A stretch of DNA of 37,473 nucleotides from Aquabacterium parvum. Lineage in GTDB: Bacteria; Pseudomonadota; Gammaproteobacteria; Burkholderiales; Burkholderiaceae_C. Position 1 is the first letter of the stretch. Every line of letters starts with the position of its first letter. A model generated the notes under the pieces. It saw only the letters and a program-made list of their open reading frames with translations. It made no database searches and had not been told where the DNA came from. The stretch spans positions 1-37,473 of the forward strand of contig NZ_LFRI01000211.1 of NCBI RefSeq assembly GCF_001447195.1. Reading direction: 5' to 3'. Positions 16,379 through 25,840 of the stretch are shown here, in pieces. The position numbers and the translations under genes are program-made.

Positions 16379-19375
16379 TCACGCTGATGCACCTGCTGGC
16401 GGTGGCGCCTTTGGCCGCACTGTCCCTGGGTGGTAAGTCGAGTCGAAGACCATATCGGTCAGCCAGCGCTTGAAGCTTTGGTTGTCGCTGAACTGCTTGA
16501 AGAGCTCGGTATGGTCGGAGATCAGCTCCAGCACCACGCGATTCAACGCCTTGTCGTGCTCCAGCTTCGCGTTTTGCTTGTCAGAGTTGGCTTGCGCGTT
16601 TTGGTAGGCCTTGTCCTGCGCCACACGGGCCGGAATTTCCTCGGTGATGACCTTGCGAATCTTGTCGCCGTCCTTCCATTCGATGTTGCCGAACATATCG
16701 TTGAAGGCTCTGATGATGTTCGATAGCTTGTCGATTTCCGGCGTACCGCCACCACCACCACCGCCGGGCGGCGGCGGTTCGATGAAGGCGTCGGCATCGT
16801 CCATTGACATCTTCAATGACGCCTGCGCTTCTACCCGATAGCTGTCCATGTCAATGGCTTCGAGCACGCCCTTGGAGAGGTCTTCCTCCTTCGGGGCCGG
16901 TAGCTTTGGAATCAGGAAGTTCAGGAAGATCGAAAGCTTCTCCCACACAGGGTGGCCGTAGGTCAGGATCGCAGCAAGAAAGCCGTAGCTGCGCACGAAA
17001 GCCTTGGCCTTGCCCTTGAACTCGACTTGACCATCTTCGTCCAGGTTGTCGATGTACTCGGCCACACAGGTATCGAGAATGGGGTCGAGCTTGTCGCGGT
17101 CTGCTCCGGTGACATAGAGCGCAACCAAATCGTCAACCTGCTGCCAGCTGTACACCTGCTTGGCATCGAGGTCGTTCTTCAAATCATGCAGCTTGTTGGG
17201 GTCGGTTTCGCCGACCTGCACCGTGGCGCGGTAATAGTCCTGGAATGCAGCCTTTACCGCCTCGGCGTTGTCGGCAAAGTCCAGCACGAACGTGTCTCGC
17301 TTCTGCGGGTGGGCTCGGTTCAACCGCGACAGCGTTTGCACCGCCAGCACGCCTGCCAGCGGCTTGTCCACGTACATCGTGTGCAGCTGCGGCTCGTCGA
17401 AGCCGGTGACGAACTTGTTGGCGACGATCAGGAACCGATACGGGTCTTGCTTGAGCTTGGACGGAATGTCCTTGCTCGGGAATTCGTTGAGATCGGCTTC
17501 GGTTTTCTTCACCCCGCCAATTTCAAAGTCGCCCGAGTACGCCACGATGGCCTTGAATGGGCTCTTGATTGAGGCGAGGTAATCCGACACCTCACGGTAG
17601 TAGTCGATGGCCCGTGCGATGCCGTTGCAAACGATCATCGCCCGAGCCTTGCCACCGATCTTTTGCTTCCCCGCCACCTGCGCTATGAAGTGGTCGACCA
17701 TGATCTCGGCCTTCTTGCGGATGGCCTTATCGTGGGATTCGACGTAGTGACGAATCTTCTTCAGCGCCTTCACCTTGTCAAAGTCGGGATCGTCCTCGAC
17801 TGTCTTGGCGACGTGATAGAAGCTGTCCACCGACGTGTAGTTCGCAATCACGTCGAGGATGAAACCCTCTTGAATGGCCTGCTTGGTGGTGTAGGTCAGT
17901 TCTTCCGGCGAGCGGTAGCGCGCCTCACCGCCCTCGATGAACCGCTCCCCGAACAACTCCAGCGTCCGGTTCTTCGGCGTGGCCGTGAACGCGAAGTAGC
18001 TGGCGTTCGACAGCATCTTGCGCGACTCGATCAGTTTGTTGACGGCGTCCTCAACGGATTCCTCGTCGGCCTCGTCGTCACCAGGAGCGCCTGACAGGGC
18101 CATGTGCATCTTGGCCGTCGTCTTGCCGCCTTGGCTGGAATGCGCTTCGTCGATCAGCAGCGCGAACTTCTTGCCACCAAGGTCGCCCAGTTCATCAAGG
18201 ATGAACGGGAACTTCTGCACCGTCGTCACGATGATCTTCTTGCCCTTGCGCAGGAAGGTTCGCAGCTCGGCGGCATCCTCGGAGTGGCCGAAGATCGACG
18301 CAACGTGGTCGTAGCTTTTGATGGTGCGGGCGATCTGGGTATCCAGCGCACGTCGGTCGGTGATGACAATCACCGAGTCGAACTGAGCCAACATCGAATC
18401 GGCGGCGGTCTTGAGTTCAACCAACTGGTGGGCAAGCCACGCAATGGTATTGCTCTTGCCGCTGCCTGCCGAATGCTGGATGAGATACCGCTCGCCAACC
18501 CCATCCTCGCGGGAGCGGCGCAGCAAGGCACGGACGGTACGAAGTTGGTGAAACCGCGGGAACACTTGCTTGCGTCGCTTCTTGCCCTTTTCGTCTTCCT
18601 CTTCCACCACCTGAGTGAAGTTCTCGATGATGTTCGCCAGCGAGTCCTTGATCAGCACCTGCTTCCACAAATAGTCGGTTTTCAGGCCATGCGGGTTGGG
18701 CGGGTTGCCCGCGCCACTGTTCCAGCCCTGGTTGAACGGCAAGAACCACGAGGTCTTGCCGGTGAGATGCGGGCAGAACCGCACCTCGGCGTCGTCCACC
18801 GCCATGTGCGCCACGCAGCGCCCCAACTGGAACAGCAGCTCGCTCGGGTTACGGTCGATCTGGTACTGGGTGATGGCGTCAACGACAGTCTGCTTGGTCA
18901 GCGAGTTCTTCAACTCGAAGGTCATCACCGGCAGGCCATTGATGAAGGTGGCGACGTCCAGCGAGCGCTGCGACTCGTCATTGCTGTAGCGCAACTGGCG
19001 GGTGACACTGAAGATGTTCTTGCCGAAGTTCTCGGCAGCACTGGCGTTGCCCGGCGTTGGCAGCAACTTGTACAGATCAACGTGAACAGGCCCATGGCCT
19101 ACGCCCTTGCGCAGCACGTCGACCACGCCCCGCTTGGCGATCTCGCCCTGGATGCGGTGCAAGAACTGGGTGCGCTTGATTCCTTCGATTGCCAGTTCCA
19201 GTGTTTCGACCGCCTTGGGCTGGGTGGCCTGCAGAAACGCCAGCAACTGCACCACGTCCACCGCCACGTCACGGTTGTAGTCGCTGGGGTTGCCTTGCAC
19301 GTAGCCGCCGCTGGTGCAGAGGTCGCGCACGATCAAAGCCTCTAGGCCTTTTTCGCTGGTGTCAGTTGTCGCCAT
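16379..19375 (-). CDS. hsdR: Type I restriction enzyme R subunit
   Basis: 998 residues. The N-terminal endonuclease domain has Asp140 (SLDVATFINGLP) and the ELK motif at 154-156 (MTFELKN). Superfamily 2 helicase motifs follow: Walker A HSAGSGKSNT (about 301-310), DEAH at 409-412 (LLIDEAHSS) and TATP in YFAFTATPKNRT. The C-terminus holds a run of four Pro and seven Gly before the domain that docks on HsdMS. It translocates DNA and cuts it at a distance from unmethylated sites. The ATG at 19375 has GGAGG 6 nt upstream and lies within the end of hsdS (14-nt overlap). Confidence 0.93.
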   Translation of the reverse strand: MATTDTSEKGLEALIVRDLCTSGGYVQGNPSDYNRDVAVDVVQLLAFLQATQPKAVETLELAIEGIKRTQFLHRIQGEIAKRGVVDVLRKGVGHGPVHVDLYKLLPTPGNASAAENFGKNIFSVTRQLRYSNDESQRSLDVATFINGLPVMTFELKNSLTKQTVVDAITQYQIDRNPSELLFQLGRCVAHMAVDDAEVRFCPHLTGKTSWFLPFNQGWNSGAGNPPNPHGLKTDYLWKQVLIKDSLANIIENFTQVVEEEDEKGKKRRKQVFPRFHQLRTVRALLRRSREDGVGERYLIQHSAGSGKSNTIAWLAHQLVELKTAADSMLAQFDSVIVITDRRALDTQIARTIKSYDHVASIFGHSEDAAELRTFLRKGKKIIVTTVQKFPFILDELGDLGGKKFALLIDEAHSSQGGKTTAKMHMALSGAPGDDEADEESVEDAVNKLIESRKMLSNASYFAFTATPKNRTLELFGERFIEGGEARYRSPEELTYTTKQAIQEGFILDVIANYTSVDSFYHVAKTVEDDPDFDKVKALKKIRHYVESHDKAIRKKAEIMVDHFIAQVAGKQKIGGKARAMIVCNGIARAIDYYREVSDYLASIKSPFKAIVAYSGDFEIGGVKKTEADLNEFPSKDIPSKLKQDPYRFLIVANKFVTGFDEPQLHTMYVDKPLAGVLAVQTLSRLNRAHPQKRDTFVLDFADNAEAVKAAFQDYYRATVQVGETDPNKLHDLKNDLDAKQVYSWQQVDDLVALYVTGADRDKLDPILDTCVAEYIDNLDEDGQVEFKGKAKAFVRSYGFLAAILTYGHPVWEKLSIFLNFLIPKLPAPKEEDLSKGVLEAIDMDSYRVEAQASLKMSMDDADAFIEPPPPGGGGGGGTPEIDKLSNIIRAFNDMFGNIEWKDGDKIRKVITEEIPARVAQDKAYQNAQANSDKQNAKLEHDKALNRVVLELISDHTELFKQFSDNQSFKRWLTDMVFDSTYHPGTVRPKAPPPAGASA

Positions 19376-20762
19376 TGTCTTCCTCCCCATCCGTATCCAA
19401 TTCTTCGTCGTCGCCGAGCACTGCTAAGTCTTCGTCGGCCACCGCGTCGTCCGGACTCGGCACCCACCCGCGCACGTCCACAAGGCCAGTAACGACATCG
19501 GCAATCAGTCGGTCGCGATACTCGAGGATCAGCTTGATTTCTTCCTCAGCGCGCTCGATAGCGTCGGTGAAAATGCGGCATTCGGTTTCGATCCAAGTGC
19601 AGATCGATGACTGCTCCGATAGGGGCGGCAGAAAAACAGGGAGCGCCTTTACCTTGGCAGCATTCAAGTTCGCTTGAGTGCTCGTGCTCGCCAAGTTGCG
19701 CACATGCCTTTCCAATATTCTGAGCCAATGATGCAAGAAGGTCGGCTGCAGCTTCTGCTTCTTGGGCTCCAGCCCGAGAATCGCCTGATTTATCGCGGCA
19801 TCAATTCCTAGTACCGCTGTTTTTCCAATGCTTGCATACATCGTATAAAGAACAGTTCCGGCGGGCAGGAGTGCGAGTTTTTTTGATTCCAAGCCTTCTT
19901 GTGTCAGGCGCTTCTTTGAATTGGTAACCAAATCGGCTTTGGTGACATCCGCAATCATTAGCCAAGGAACACCATCACCTCCATCTGCCCAGAAACCATC
20001 AACACCCGTTTCAGGTGTGCCGCCGGAATAAATGCGGGCGACACAGTATTTCAAGCGAGACACGTCCCAATGATCAGGCACTTCCCCCAACCAATCGATG
20101 CCGGAAGGCTTCAGTACTACAGATGCGTCGAGGCCGCGCGTCACGGCGTGGTCGATGATGCGCAGCTTCTGCTCGGTGAGCAGGCCAATCAGTTCTCGCT
20201 TGACCTTGATGAACCTAGAGAAGTGAACGTCCTGCGCCCGAAGATAGGCAACAATTTGATCTTGCTCGGGGCGCGGAGGGACAGGAATTGGAATTTGCCC
20301 AAACTGATCAAAATATAACCGGAGGCGCATATCCATTATGCCCCTCGATCTTATTTTGAATTGTTGGAGATATTTTTTTGTCCTGAATAGAAAATGATAA
20401 TAATCAGCGTTACATGACTTGATTGGTCTCAAAATATCATAGGCTGGACTGGTAACTCCTTCATAGTGGGAAGCACCAATAGCTCCCATCCATGCGAGAA
20501 GCTTGTTTGAAATTATGTCCCCTTTTTTTACGATCCAGTATCCATCGGTAGTAGATGCTTTGTTGCCGCGTTGTTCAAGGCTTTTTCTCGGTCTGACGCC
20601 AATATGGGTATAAACAGATAGCAATTCCATCTGATTATTTGCTGGAGCTTTTTCAATTACCAAGCGGAACACTTGCTTGGTACGCAAGATAGCCCACGAC
20701 TTAGGTAAATATTCAAACCATTTCAAATCAGTTGGCTTGTAATCCGGATATGGGCGAAACAT
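19362..20762 (-). CDS. hsdS: Type I restriction specificity subunit
   Basis: 466 residues with two target-recognition domains, each followed by a conserved helical spacer. TRD1 begins at DLKWFEYLPKSWAILRTKQVF and ends in EQDQIVAYLRAQD. TRD2 begins at GIDWLGEVPDHWDVSRLKYCV and ends in EQSSICTWIETECR. It sets the bipartite sequence recognised by the HsdM/HsdR complex. The ATG overlaps the hsdM stop by one base (TAATG). The TRD1-coding DNA (about 20300-20760) is clearly AT-richer than hsdM and hsdR, as expected for recognition domains swapped by horizontal transfer. The C-terminal tail is strongly acidic (ADEDLAVLGDDEELDTDGEE). Confidence 0.92.
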   Translation of the reverse strand: MFRPYPDYKPTDLKWFEYLPKSWAILRTKQVFRLVIEKAPANNQMELLSVYTHIGVRPRKSLEQRGNKASTTDGYWIVKKGDIISNKLLAWMGAIGASHYEGVTSPAYDILRPIKSCNADYYHFLFRTKKYLQQFKIRSRGIMDMRLRLYFDQFGQIPIPVPPRPEQDQIVAYLRAQDVHFSRFIKVKRELIGLLTEQKLRIIDHAVTRGLDASVVLKPSGIDWLGEVPDHWDVSRLKYCVARIYSGGTPETGVDGFWADGGDGVPWLMIADVTKADLVTNSKKRLTQEGLESKKLALLPAGTVLYTMYASIGKTAVLGIDAAINQAILGLEPKKQKLQPTFLHHWLRILERHVRNLASTSTQANLNAAKVKALPVFLPPLSEQSSICTWIETECRIFTDAIERAEEEIKLILEYRDRLIADVVTGLVDVRGWVPSPDDAVADEDLAVLGDDEELDTDGEEDNGDN

Positions 20763-23158
20763 TATTTCTCCACCCCCACAATCTTGTGCAGCAAGCCTTC
20801 CGTCTGCTCCTCCAGCTTGAGGATGTCAGCACGAATCTGATCTAGCGTGCGCAGCGGGGTCGGCTTGTAGAAGTAGCGCGCGAACGAGATCTCGTAGCCA
20901 ATCTTGGTGGAATCCATCGCAATCCAGGCATCAGGCGCGTGGGGTAGCACCTCGCGCACGAAAAAGGTTTCGATGCCGCCGGACTCCTTGAGCGGCACTT
21001 GCTCGGTGTCGCGCAAGTCGCTATCGGCCTCGTACTCGACCATGAAGCGATCCTTGCCCACGGTTTCCAGGTACGCGCCGTCGTAGCCAGGTTCGAAATG
21101 TTCACCCGTCTTAAGCTTGCTGCGTTTTGCAATGACCGGCGGGGCCGACTCATCGCGCCAACTGACCGCCTTGTAGATGGCCTTTTTCTCGGACGCCCCC
21201 AGCTTCTTGCTGTGCGCCTTCATCGTGGCATCGAAGCGCGTGCGGAACTCGTTGTGATCGTCAAACACATCTTCGCCAAGTTCCTGCTGCGCCAGCTTGG
21301 CCAACTCCACCAGCGTCTTGTCACGCAGCCACGTTACGGGGTCGAGCAGTTTCTTGCGCCGTTTCTCTGGCACGATCTTTTTGGTGGCTTTGGCGTCTTC
21401 GTCATCCGACTCCTCGTCGGCATCTTCGTCGCCATCGTCACCCTTCAGCCACGCTTCGATTTCGGGCTTGAGCTTGGCGAATTCCGTGTACAGCTTGTCG
21501 CTGTATTTGGTGTAAATCTCGCTGCGCAGGGCCTCGTCGCCTGTGGCAAAGCGCAGGCTTTCGATGGCGTTGCGTTTGAGCTGACTCTTGAGGCGTAGCG
21601 GGCGTTCGACCGTGATCTTCCAGTAGCCGAAGTCGGCGTTGTCGAACCACTTGCTTTCGGGTACTGCCTTTGCGGCTTCTGCATTGGCGGGTGGCTGTGC
21701 GAGGTAATGCTTAAGGATACGTTCAATGTCCGCGTCCGCCAGCTCGCAGTTCTTTTTGCCCAGGTTGCGCCGCATCGGTAGGAACCACTGCGAGGCGTCG
21801 ATCAACTGCACGCGGCCAGCGCGGTGTGCAGGCTTCTTGTTGGCCAGCACCCAGATATAGGTGGCGATACCGGTGTTGTAGAAAATGTTGAGTGGCAGGG
21901 CGATGATGGCTTCGAGCCAGTCGTTCTCCAGCACCCAGCGGCGCACATTGCTTTCGCCCTGGCCCGCGTCGCCAGTGAACAAGGCTGAGCCGTTATGTAC
22001 CAGAGCAATGCGGCTGCCCAGCGGCGTGTTGTGCTTCATCTTTTGCAGCTTGTTCACCAGGAACATCAGCTGCCCGTCGCTGGAACGGGTGATGAGCTTG
22101 AATTCAGAGTCGCCGTCGTGATTGACGATGAAGCGCGAATCGCTGAACTCCTTCTTGCCGCCCATCCGGTCAAGGTCGGTCTTCCAACTCTTGCCGTAAG
22201 GCGGGTTTGAGATCATGAAATCGAACTCGCGTGACCGGAACTGATCGGCCGACAATGTCGACTTGTCCGCGCCGCCGACTATGTTCTCGGCCTCGTCACC
22301 TTCGCCCTTGAGCAGCAGGTCGGCCTTGCAGATGGCGTAGGTCTCGGGGTTGATCTCCTGCCCGAACAGGTGGATCGACACTTCCTTGTCGTGGCTGGCG
22401 GCCAGTTCGTGCAGCGCATCTTCGGCAACGGTCAGCATGCCTCCCGTGCCGCAACTACCGTCGTAAAGCAGGTAAGTGCCGGACTGGATTTGGTCGGCAA
22501 CCGGCAGGAACAGCAATTTGGCCATCAGCTTGACCACGTCGCGGGGGGTGAAGTGTTCGCCAGCCTCTTCGTTGTTTTCCTCATTGAAACGGCGGATCAG
22601 CTCCTCGAACACAGTGCCCATGCCGTGGTTGTCGAGCGCGGGCAGCTTGATCCGGCCATCCGCATCCTTGACTGGCAGCGGAGAGAGATTGACCTCGGGA
22701 TCGAGGAAGTCATTGATCAGGTGACCGAGGATGTCAGCCTCGACCATCGTTTGGATCTGGTCGCGAAACTTGAATTTCGCCAGGATGTCCTGAACATTCG
22801 GCGAGAAGCCGTCCAGGTAATCAACGAAGTTATCGCGTAGGCGCTGCCCTTTCCCACTGGCAGTGAGCGTGGCGAGAGTGAACTCCGAGGTGTTGTAGAA
22901 CGCCTGCCCGGCTGCCATACGCAGTGCACCGTCCTGCTCGGCCACGTTGTGCGTGTCCAGGAACTTCTTGCGCTCCAGCACCGCCAGATTGGTCGACTCC
23001 AGTACGGCGTCGAGCCGCCGCAGCACCGTAAAGGGAAGAATCACGTCGCGGTACTTGCCGCGCACGTAGACATCGCGCAGGCGGTCGTCAGCGATATTCC
23101 AGATGAAGTCAGCAACCCACTTCAGGTTGCTTTGGTCTTGCTGTTTTACGGGTTTCAT
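20762..23158 (-). CDS. hsdM: Type I modification methyltransferase subunit
   Basis: 798 residues. An N-terminal HsdM helical domain (about 8-165) precedes an N6-adenine methylase with the SAM motif DGSCGTGGM (about 233-241) and the catalytic NPPY at 318-321. The protein is longer than the common HsdM of about 500 residues. The extra C-terminal part includes an acidic, low-complexity stretch (GDDGDEDADEESDDEDAKA), which belongs to a known long subgroup. It methylates adenine at the site specified by HsdS. The ATG at 23158 overlaps the last base of the previous stop; a preceding in-frame TTG is not needed. Confidence 0.93.
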   Translation of the reverse strand: MKPVKQQDQSNLKWVADFIWNIADDRLRDVYVRGKYRDVILPFTVLRRLDAVLESTNLAVLERKKFLDTHNVAEQDGALRMAAGQAFYNTSEFTLATLTASGKGQRLRDNFVDYLDGFSPNVQDILAKFKFRDQIQTMVEADILGHLINDFLDPEVNLSPLPVKDADGRIKLPALDNHGMGTVFEELIRRFNEENNEEAGEHFTPRDVVKLMAKLLFLPVADQIQSGTYLLYDGSCGTGGMLTVAEDALHELAASHDKEVSIHLFGQEINPETYAICKADLLLKGEGDEAENIVGGADKSTLSADQFRSREFDFMISNPPYGKSWKTDLDRMGGKKEFSDSRFIVNHDGDSEFKLITRSSDGQLMFLVNKLQKMKHNTPLGSRIALVHNGSALFTGDAGQGESNVRRWVLENDWLEAIIALPLNIFYNTGIATYIWVLANKKPAHRAGRVQLIDASQWFLPMRRNLGKKNCELADADIERILKHYLAQPPANAEAAKAVPESKWFDNADFGYWKITVERPLRLKSQLKRNAIESLRFATGDEALRSEIYTKYSDKLYTEFAKLKPEIEAWLKGDDGDEDADEESDDEDAKATKKIVPEKRRKKLLDPVTWLRDKTLVELAKLAQQELGEDVFDDHNEFRTRFDATMKAHSKKLGASEKKAIYKAVSWRDESAPPVIAKRSKLKTGEHFEPGYDGAYLETVGKDRFMVEYEADSDLRDTEQVPLKESGGIETFFVREVLPHAPDAWIAMDSTKIGYEISFARYFYKPTPLRTLDQIRADILKLEEQTEGLLHKIVGVEK

Positions 23159-24918
23159 CAAGCCTGCCCTTGTGCAGCTGTAGTTGTGTCAGGCGCTTTG
23201 CTGACTGATTCGGTTGGCGGCACCTCAAGCTCCCAGTGCTTTTCAAGAACGCCGACGAGGCGCTTCTGCCGGTCGTCCAGCATCTCTGGCGTCCACTCGC
23301 TCTCTGATCTGACTTCCTGCGTCAGGATGAATGGCGACGCTGTGCCTTTGCCCTTGAAGTACACATTTTTTTTGGTGGCGAAGTCGTAGTTGCTGGCGGC
23401 CGGGTTCTTGCGAACGTGCAGCGGAACCAGATTGGCCAGTCGGTGAGTCCACGTGTCACGTTCGTCCTCATCGGGGAACCACTTGAGCCAATCGGAGGCT
23501 GCAGGCGGCGTCTGCGGCAGTACGTGCTCTAGCGACAGATGGTCGAACGCCTGCTTCTTGCTGCCGTCGCTGACAAGGGCTTCTAGGCGCAGCATCAACG
23601 CCATGCGCGCCTTGGGCAACCGGCGGTAGATGTCGCCATCAAGCGCGGCGAGAAAGTCGCGCTTCTGTTTATCGGTGAGCGCGAGCGTTTTCAATGCGGC
23701 CAAATCGCCGTCGAAAGCCTCCGGTTCGATCTCCTTGGTGAGGTCGGCGTAGGTCTCGATGCGCTCGTTGATCCCCACCTTGGTGACGAGCATGAAGTAG
23801 GTCAGTCGTTCGAGAGCCTTGAAAAACTCGGCCAGCATCTTGGGCTGCTGGCGAAAGCGCTTGAAGTAGACGAGTGCGGGGGGCACCCAGTCTTTGAAGT
23901 CGACGCGGTTCAACCACGACAGGTCGTCGTTGATAGTCTCGGCCAGCTCGGTGGCTTCGAAGTCGGCATCGCGCACAAAGTCCCAGACTTCGGCGTAGGG
24001 CTTGATGACCTTGTCGACCAATTCAATTGGCGTCTTGTACTCGGTTACGTGATCCTGGAACTCCTTGACCAGCGTCGCACGCTGCTTCTGCTTGGCGTAG
24101 ATCGTGCGGATATGGACGAACAAGTCACCGAAGGCATCTCTGCCGAGCCTGCTCTCGATGCGGCTCCACTCTTTGGCGTAGACGCGGCTCTTGGCGTCAC
24201 CGGCAATGGTGCGGATGGAGCCGAGCACGGCCGCTTTGATGATGTCGATGGGTGCGAGGTCGAGGCCTCGGTTGTTCAGCACCGAGAAGATACGATACGC
24301 CGCCTCGAGGTCAGGCGTGGAGATCACAACCAGCGAGCAGTCGTTGGCCAGAAACTTCCAAAGAGCGTCGCGTTCAGCCGTGGACAAGGCCGTGGCCTTG
24401 TCCAGCAGCAGGTTGGCGTTCTCACGGAAGCGCAGTCGGCTGTCTTCCAGCTTGTCCGTGCTGGCGACCAAGCGGGCAATGCCCCCAGGCTCCTGAATAA
24501 AGGTGCGGAAGAAGTCAGCGTCTTCCTCGCGGGCGATCAGGCGGTACTCGTTAGTCTCGCCCAGACTGACCTTGCCTTTCTTGTAGAGGAAGTCCGTTAT
24601 GTCGTCGGCTGCGTCAGGCATCACCGCGCGCAGCACTGCGAACAGCATCGTCAGCGTGCTCAGGCGCTGCTGCCCATCGACCACCGATGACTTCGGTTCC
24701 CTGTCGTTCTTGATGAGAACGATGCTACCCAAAAAATACTGGCTGGTTGTGCCGGAGGTGCGCGCATCCTGCATCGCCGACACGAGGTCATTGAACAGTT
24801 CCTCGGCTTGCTCGGTCGTCCAGGCGTAGGGGCGCTGGTAGTCCGGAATTTCGAACTGGTAGCTGCCTTCGAAAATCTCCCGGATCAGCTTGTCATGCGC
24901 TTCAAGTGTTTTGGCCAT
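23158..24918 (-). CDS. DUF262/DUF1524 (GmrSD-type) protein
   Basis: 586 residues. The N-terminal DUF262 domain (GmrS-like, about 10-230) shows the family motifs IPDYQRPYAW and VVDGQQRLSTLT (DGQQR at 81-85). The C-terminal DUF1524 domain has an HNH-type core, SLEHVLPQTP (about 480), followed by HRLANLVPLHVRKNPAASNYDF. Fused GmrSD enzymes are nucleotide-dependent type IV restriction factors against modified phage DNA. Related proteins also accompany restriction-modification and BREX loci. It is the promoter-proximal gene of the operon, and its stop overlaps the hsdM start by one base. A combined function with the type I enzyme is plausible. Confidence 0.88.
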   Translation of the reverse strand: MAKTLEAHDKLIREIFEGSYQFEIPDYQRPYAWTTEQAEELFNDLVSAMQDARTSGTTSQYFLGSIVLIKNDREPKSSVVDGQQRLSTLTMLFAVLRAVMPDAADDITDFLYKKGKVSLGETNEYRLIAREEDADFFRTFIQEPGGIARLVASTDKLEDSRLRFRENANLLLDKATALSTAERDALWKFLANDCSLVVISTPDLEAAYRIFSVLNNRGLDLAPIDIIKAAVLGSIRTIAGDAKSRVYAKEWSRIESRLGRDAFGDLFVHIRTIYAKQKQRATLVKEFQDHVTEYKTPIELVDKVIKPYAEVWDFVRDADFEATELAETINDDLSWLNRVDFKDWVPPALVYFKRFRQQPKMLAEFFKALERLTYFMLVTKVGINERIETYADLTKEIEPEAFDGDLAALKTLALTDKQKRDFLAALDGDIYRRLPKARMALMLRLEALVSDGSKKQAFDHLSLEHVLPQTPPAASDWLKWFPDEDERDTWTHRLANLVPLHVRKNPAASNYDFATKKNVYFKGKGTASPFILTQEVRSESEWTPEMLDDRQKRLVGVLEKHWELEVPPTESVSKAPDTTTAAQGQA

Positions 24919-25398
24919 TGCGTGCTGTCTGCCTTGTCATTTCTAAGTGTGCCTTGGTGGAAAGGTATGCCAGAACGAAGTCGAGATAGGTGATCTGCTG
25001 TAAGCAGGCGTGAAAGTGACCGTTCACCAGAATTCTCAAACTCAAGTGTGCTGCAAGCCCTTATCAGCTTGAGTATGCCAGTCGATTTATGGCTATTTTG
25101 GTGCCTGCACACCCCGGAAATGTCCGCCATTGAATCAAGGCATTCCGAGGCTGCCGCGACGCGACATAACAAGCAGCAGGTCCAGCCCAGCATAGCCCAA
25201 CAACTTCCACCCATTGACCCGGCGAGCCGAACACCAAGGGACACTGTAGTTGAGTCAAGATCCATCGCCAAACGGTGGTTGAAATCATCGATTTGCGGTG
25301 GCGTTGGTTCTGACACCTGTCGGCCTCTGGGGGTTTGCATTCAATTTAGGCATACTGCAACGGCTACCTGTGGACATCGCGTTCACGCAGCCTTCAAC
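24919..25398. other. Promoter/junction region upstream of the restriction operon
   Basis: No gene is supported here. It must hold the minus-strand promoter of the DUF262-hsd operon. A perfect inverted repeat, ACTCAAG (25040-25046) and CTTGAGT (25068-25074), lies about 120 bp upstream of the DUF262 start. It is a candidate operator. Composition shifts here between the cargo and the backbone. Confidence 0.35.
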
Positions 25399-25479
25399 GG
25401 AGATTTCGGTCTCCCTGAAGTCCAGCCATGCTGGCGTCGCAGTCGTGACCTGCCTTGTAGAAGCTGAACCGCGGTTCAG
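25399..25479 (+). ncRNA. radC-motif-like structured RNA, copy 2
   Basis: P1 is GGAGA/TCTCC (25399-25403, 25410-25414) and P2 is CCAGC/GCTGG (25422-25426, 25430-25434). The core, with variable base G, spans 25435-25454. After a 9-nt linker, P3 is a perfect CTGAACC/GGTTCAG palindrome (25464-25479). It has the same order and core as copies 1 and 3, with different stem sequences. It precedes the block of small backbone genes starting at 25664. Confidence 0.75.
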
Positions 25480-25481
25480 AT

Positions 25482-25655
25482 AGGCCATGTCAATGGCCTT
25501 GTGCCTCGTTCAGCCCTCGTGCTGAACACCGTGACATCGGCGCACCTCACCGTGCCGCCACCGAGCCGCTTCACCCGCCAAGGTTGAAGCATCCCAAGTT
25601 GGGGAACCACCATGTTCCCCACCGGGACGAAGCGTTCCCCTTCACACCCTGAAGG
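25482..25655 (+). promoter_or_regulatory. Leader with competing hairpins, including a ribosome-site sequester
   Basis: Downstream of RNA copy 2 are several stems: AGGCCAT/ATGGCCT (25482-25499), GTTCAGC/GCTGAAC (25508-25527) and GGGGAAC/GTTCCCC (25601-25607 with 25614-25620). A second GTTCCCC at 25634-25640 can pair with the same GGGGAAC. A last stem, CCTTC/GAAGG (25639-25643, 25651-25655), hides the Shine-Dalgarno of the next gene. Pairing with the second GTTCCCC would take two bases of that stem and could expose the site. Confidence 0.45.
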
Positions 25656-25663
25656 AGAACGTC

Positions 25664-25840
25664 ATGAACGCATGCCCTCATGCGATAAGAGAAACGCGCG
25701 CCATCTGCGTTCTGTTGGGGGGCTCCGGGCTTGCCCGCGAGTCCGTGGTTCGTCCTGCAGTGCTGCCCGCACTGCTGAGACCTGCGCTGCCTGTCTCACG
25801 ACAGGTTGAACAGCCCGAGTCCTTCCGTGCTGCTGCCTGA
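25664..25840 (+). CDS. 58-aa small protein of unknown function
   Basis: This short frame (MNACPHAIRETRAICV, ending ESFRAAA) has a strong ribosome binding site, GAAGGAG at 25651-25657, ending 6 nt before the ATG. The site style matches the verified neighbours at 26139, 26818, 27145 and 28450. The sequence has no recognised domain and no clear membrane segment. The Shine-Dalgarno is the 3' arm of a hairpin. It may be a true small protein or a leader peptide that controls the following genes. Confidence 0.4.
   Translation: MNACPHAIRETRAICVLLGGSGLARESVVRPAVLPALLRPALPVSRQVEQPESFRAAA

Noticed and set aside
18104..19345. 413-aa plus-strand open frame opposite hsdR
   Set aside because: Antisense shadow of the helicase gene; no motif and no ribosome binding site.
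24885..25340. 151-aa minus-strand frame upstream of the DUF262 gene
   Set aside because: Overlaps the DUF262 start and likely promoter region; composition is not protein-like.
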